From contig JAGHUD010000059.1 in assembly GCA_018065005.1 (NCBI GenBank), positions 31,087 through 95,086 on the forward strand: 64,000 bases of DNA, written 5' to 3'. A program made the translations under genes and the position numbers. This DNA comes from Candidatus Physcousia equi (GTDB lineage: Bacteria > Bacteroidota > Bacteroidia > Bacteroidales > Bacteroidaceae). Shown one piece after another: positions 61,368-64,000 of the stretch (position 1 is its first letter; every line of letters begins with the position of its first letter). The notes below the pieces were generated by a model that worked only from the letters and a program-made list of their open reading frames with translations, searched no databases and was not told the origin of the DNA.

Positions 61368-61940
61368 ATGAAGAGAACCATCATCGTCTCAGCTCCTTCA
61401 GGAAGTGGCAAGTCCACTATTATCCATTGGCTCATGAGCGAGCATCCCGAACTTCGTCTCGCTTTCTCCGTGTCTGCCACAAGTCGACCGCCACGAGGCA
61501 ACGAGCAGAACGGCATCGACTACCACTTCCTCTCGCCCCAAGAGTTTCGCAACCACATCGAGCAAGGTGACTTTCTCGAATACGAAGAAGTCTATAAGGA
61601 CCGTTTCTATGGCACCCTGCGCCAGGCGGTCGAACAGCAGCAAGAAGAGGGATACAACGTGGTCTTTGATGTGGACGTAAAAGGTGGCATCAACATAAAA
61701 AAATACTATGGAGACGAGGCACTCAGCCTCTTCATACAACCGCCATCGATCGAAGAGTTGCGGCGCCGTCTCGAAGGACGTGCCACGGACTCTGCCGAGC
61801 AGATTGAAGAAAGACTCGCTAAAGCAGCCTTTGAGATGTCCTTTGCACCTCAGTTCGACCACGTCGTCGTCAACGACAAACTAGAAGACGCTCAAGCAGA
61901 AACACTCAGAATCGTCACTCAATTCCTTCAACAAGCATGA
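61368..61940 (+). CDS. gmk: Guanylate kinase
   Basis: IIVSAPSGSGKSTIIHWLM, SATSRPPRGNEQNGIDYHFLS. Confidence 0.97.
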   Translation: MKRTIIVSAPSGSGKSTIIHWLMSEHPELRLAFSVSATSRPPRGNEQNGIDYHFLSPQEFRNHIEQGDFLEYEEVYKDRFYGTLRQAVEQQQEEGYNVVFDVDVKGGINIKKYYGDEALSLFIQPPSIEELRRRLEGRATDSAEQIEERLAKAAFEMSFAPQFDHVVVNDKLEDAQAETLRIVTQFLQQA

Positions 61941-62164
61941 AAGACATACAAAACGACAAGGCGCTACTTGCCATTGCCCTTTTGGCACTCGTGATGGGCA
62001 TCACCACGTGCATCCTCCGACTCTGGACCATCGGTGGGCTGCTGCTTGCCATGTCGCTCATCATCGGCATCCTTCTCCTCCAAATCCGACGCCGTCGCAA
62101 ACACAAGAAGACACGCTACCATGCTGTGCACTGGAACGACGGACACATCACCAAGGATGAATAG
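61937..62164 (+). CDS. Small two-TM hypothetical protein
   Basis: ATGA overlap with gmk stop; two hydrophobic helices and basic tail. Confidence 0.55.
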   Translation: MKDIQNDKALLAIALLALVMGITTCILRLWTIGGLLLAMSLIIGILLLQIRRRRKHKKTRYHAVHWNDGHITKDE

Positions 62165-62765
62165 CTCCATGCACATCGCCATCTATGGTGGTTCGTTCAA
62201 CCCCATCCATCGTGGCCATGCGAAACTGGCAAAGTGGATCATCCAACAGGACATTGTGGACCAGTTGTGGTTGCTCGTCTCACCGCTCAACCCCCTCAAA
62301 GAGCCAAACCCCGAACTCCTCCCCGACGAGGAGCGTCTCCGCTTGGCACTGCTTGCTGTGAGCGACGACACTTGCTCCGACCGAATCATCGTGAGTGACT
62401 TTGAGATGAAAATGCCACGTCCGTCCTACACCATCGACACGCTGCGCGCATTGCGCACCACACACCCCCAACATCGCTTCTCTCTTCTCATCGGCGCCGA
62501 CAACTGGCTGAGCTTCCCACGCTGGCGAGATCCCGACGAAATCATCGCCCACCACGACATTTTCGTTTACCCCAGACCTGGCTATCAAGTCGATGAGACA
62601 ACCCTCCCGACTGGCGTTCACTATCTTGCTGAAGCTCCCGTCTACGACATCTCGAGCACGCAACTGCGACACGCCATTGCCCACCCCGACAACACGTTCA
62701 ACCCGTCCGACCACCTCTCCCCTTCTGTCTGGGCAGAAATTCAGACGAGAGGCTTCTGGACATAA
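62157..62765 (+). CDS. nadD: Nicotinate-nucleotide adenylyltransferase
   Basis: [49 protein letters not shown]; start could be 62169. Confidence 0.94.
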   Translation: MNSSMHIAIYGGSFNPIHRGHAKLAKWIIQQDIVDQLWLLVSPLNPLKEPNPELLPDEERLRLALLAVSDDTCSDRIIVSDFEMKMPRPSYTIDTLRALRTTHPQHRFSLLIGADNWLSFPRWRDPDEIIAHHDIFVYPRPGYQVDETTLPTGVHYLAEAPVYDISSTQLRHAIAHPDNTFNPSDHLSPSVWAEIQTRGFWT

Positions 62766-62779
62766 TACTCCACAACCAA

Positions 62780-63634
62780 ATGCGCAACTGGAAGACCATC
62801 AAAGAATATCGAGAAATCCTTCTCGACGAATGGGAAGGAATAGCTCGCATCACCATCAACCGACCACAGGTGAGAAATGCCTTCACACCACGCACCACCT
62901 GGGAACTGAGCGATGCCATGAGCATCTGCCGTGAGAGACCAAACATACGTGTCGTCGTGCTCACGGGAGCTGATAGTCCGCACAGGGAGGGACAGACCGA
63001 AGAAGAATGGATGAAGACCAACGCCTTCTGCTCTGGCGGCGACATGAACGTGAAGGGCAGAGGAGGATACATCGGCGAGGACGGCATACCCCGACTCAGC
63101 GTGCTCGACGTGCAACGACAGATAAGGAGCATACCCAAGCCAGTCATTGCCATGGTCAACGGTTTTGCTGTGGGCGGCGGCCATGTGCTCCACATTGTCT
63201 GCGACCTCACCATTGCTGCCAGCAATGCGAAGTTCGGGCAAACAGGTCCCAAGGTAGGATCCTTTGATGCAGGTTTCGGGTCAAGTTACCTCGCAAGAAT
63301 CGTTGGGCAGAAGAAGGCAAGAGAAATCTGGTTTCTCTGCCAACTCTACACCGCAGAGGAAGCACTCCAGATGGGGCTCGTGAACAAAGTGGTGCCACAC
63401 GACCAACTCGAAGATGCAACCGTCGAGTGGGCTCAGCGCATGATGATGCACTCGCCCATCGCGCTGCGCATGATCAAGCGAGGACTCAACGCTGAACTCG
63501 ACGGGCAAGCCGGCATACAAGAGTTGGCTGGAGATGCCACCATGCTCTACTATTTCTGCGACGAAGCACAAGAAGGCGGTCGCGCCTTTCTTGAAAAAAG
63601 ACGTCCCGAGTGGGGCGACACGTATATCCCGTAA
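62780..63634 (+). CDS. menB: 1,4-dihydroxy-2-naphthoyl-CoA synthase
   Basis: [78 protein letters not shown]. Confidence 0.96.
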   Translation: MRNWKTIKEYREILLDEWEGIARITINRPQVRNAFTPRTTWELSDAMSICRERPNIRVVVLTGADSPHREGQTEEEWMKTNAFCSGGDMNVKGRGGYIGEDGIPRLSVLDVQRQIRSIPKPVIAMVNGFAVGGGHVLHIVCDLTIAASNAKFGQTGPKVGSFDAGFGSSYLARIVGQKKAREIWFLCQLYTAEEALQMGLVNKVVPHDQLEDATVEWAQRMMMHSPIALRMIKRGLNAELDGQAGIQELAGDATMLYYFCDEAQEGGRAFLEKRRPEWGDTYIP

Positions 63635-63647
63635 CACCTCATTTCAG

Positions 63648-63685
63648 TTTCTGCTACAGAAACTGCCGGTTTCTGCTGCAGAAAC
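63648..63685. repeat. Palindromic array C: two units at 22-bp period
   Basis: TTTCTGCTACAGAAAC (63648) and TTTCTGCTGCAGAAAC (63670). Confidence 0.92.
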
Positions 63686-63705
63686 TTTTTTGCCCACACA
63701 AAAAG

Positions 63706-63750
63706 AAAAAGAGCCGCAAACTTTCGAACTGAAAATTTTCGGCTCTTTTT
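63706..63750. terminator. Bidirectional terminator between menB and aspS
   Basis: AAAAAGAGCCG-N23-CGGCTCTTTTT. Confidence 0.85.
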
Positions 63751-63771
63751 CCTATTAGAATGGCGTGGACA

Positions 63772-64000
63772 TTACGCTGTGGGGAGGTTGAGCTGGAGGT
63801 TAAGTTCGTCGAGCTGCTTCTGGTCGATGGCTCCTGGAGCATCAAGCATGACATCACGGCCTGAATTGTTCTTGGGGAAGGCAATGCAGTCGCGGATGGA
63901 ATCAAGACCTGCAAAGAGGCTCACCCAACGGTCGAGACCGTAGGCAAGACCACCATGGGGAGGTGCACCGAAGCGGAAGGCATTCATGAGGAAGCCGAAC
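63772..64000 (-). CDS. aspS: Aspartate--tRNA ligase, C-terminal fragment cut by the window edge
   Basis: [51 protein letters not shown]. Confidence 0.95.
   Translation of the reverse strand, partial: FGFLMNAFRFGAPPHGGLAYGLDRWVSLFAGLDSIRDCIAFPKNNSGRDVMLDAPGAIDQKQLDELNLQLNLPTA

Overview
The window is a gene-dense Bacteroidales-type chromosomal segment, probably Prevotella-like. This is inferred from the gene families, PorV, LptG-type permeases, and TTTG-N19/20-TAnnTTTG promoters; no taxonomic search was run. Contents are mostly housekeeping: KDO synthesis (kdsA, KpsF/KdsD), a compact ComEC, TrmO next to tRNA-Thr(GGT), an ABC-F ATPase, grpE/dnaJ, folC, a galactose cluster (galM, MFS sugar porter, galK), tkt/rpiB, porV, ispF, tpiA, ndk, an AmpG-like MFS, tRNA-Met(CAT), an LptG-like permease, ribBA, aspartate aminotransferase, rplS, glyS, two OmpA paralogues, a topoisomerase IV B-type subunit, coaD, an S41 protease, ybeY, mfd, rarA, rseP, dxr, rimM, murA, tsaB, yicC, gmk, nadD, menB and the 3' end of aspS. 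I found no CRISPR, prophage, transposase, toxin-antitoxin or recognisable defence operon. The most unusual signal is non-coding. (i) One family of palindromes (GTTTCTGC-N-GCAGAAAC) forms arrays at an exact 22-bp period at three separate loci, all in tail-to-tail intergenic regions. (ii) Four unrelated non-palindromic tandem arrays (33, ~19, 19 and 34/35-bp units) sit in co-directional gaps just upstream of housekeeping genes. Other points of interest are trmO beside a likely substrate tRNA, an identical 22-bp promoter core upstream of glyS and ndk, a 12-bp inverted-repeat-bounded ~310-bp segment between the ompA paralogues, a duplicated-domain lipoprotein, and a possible molybdopterin-oxidoreductase gene remnant.
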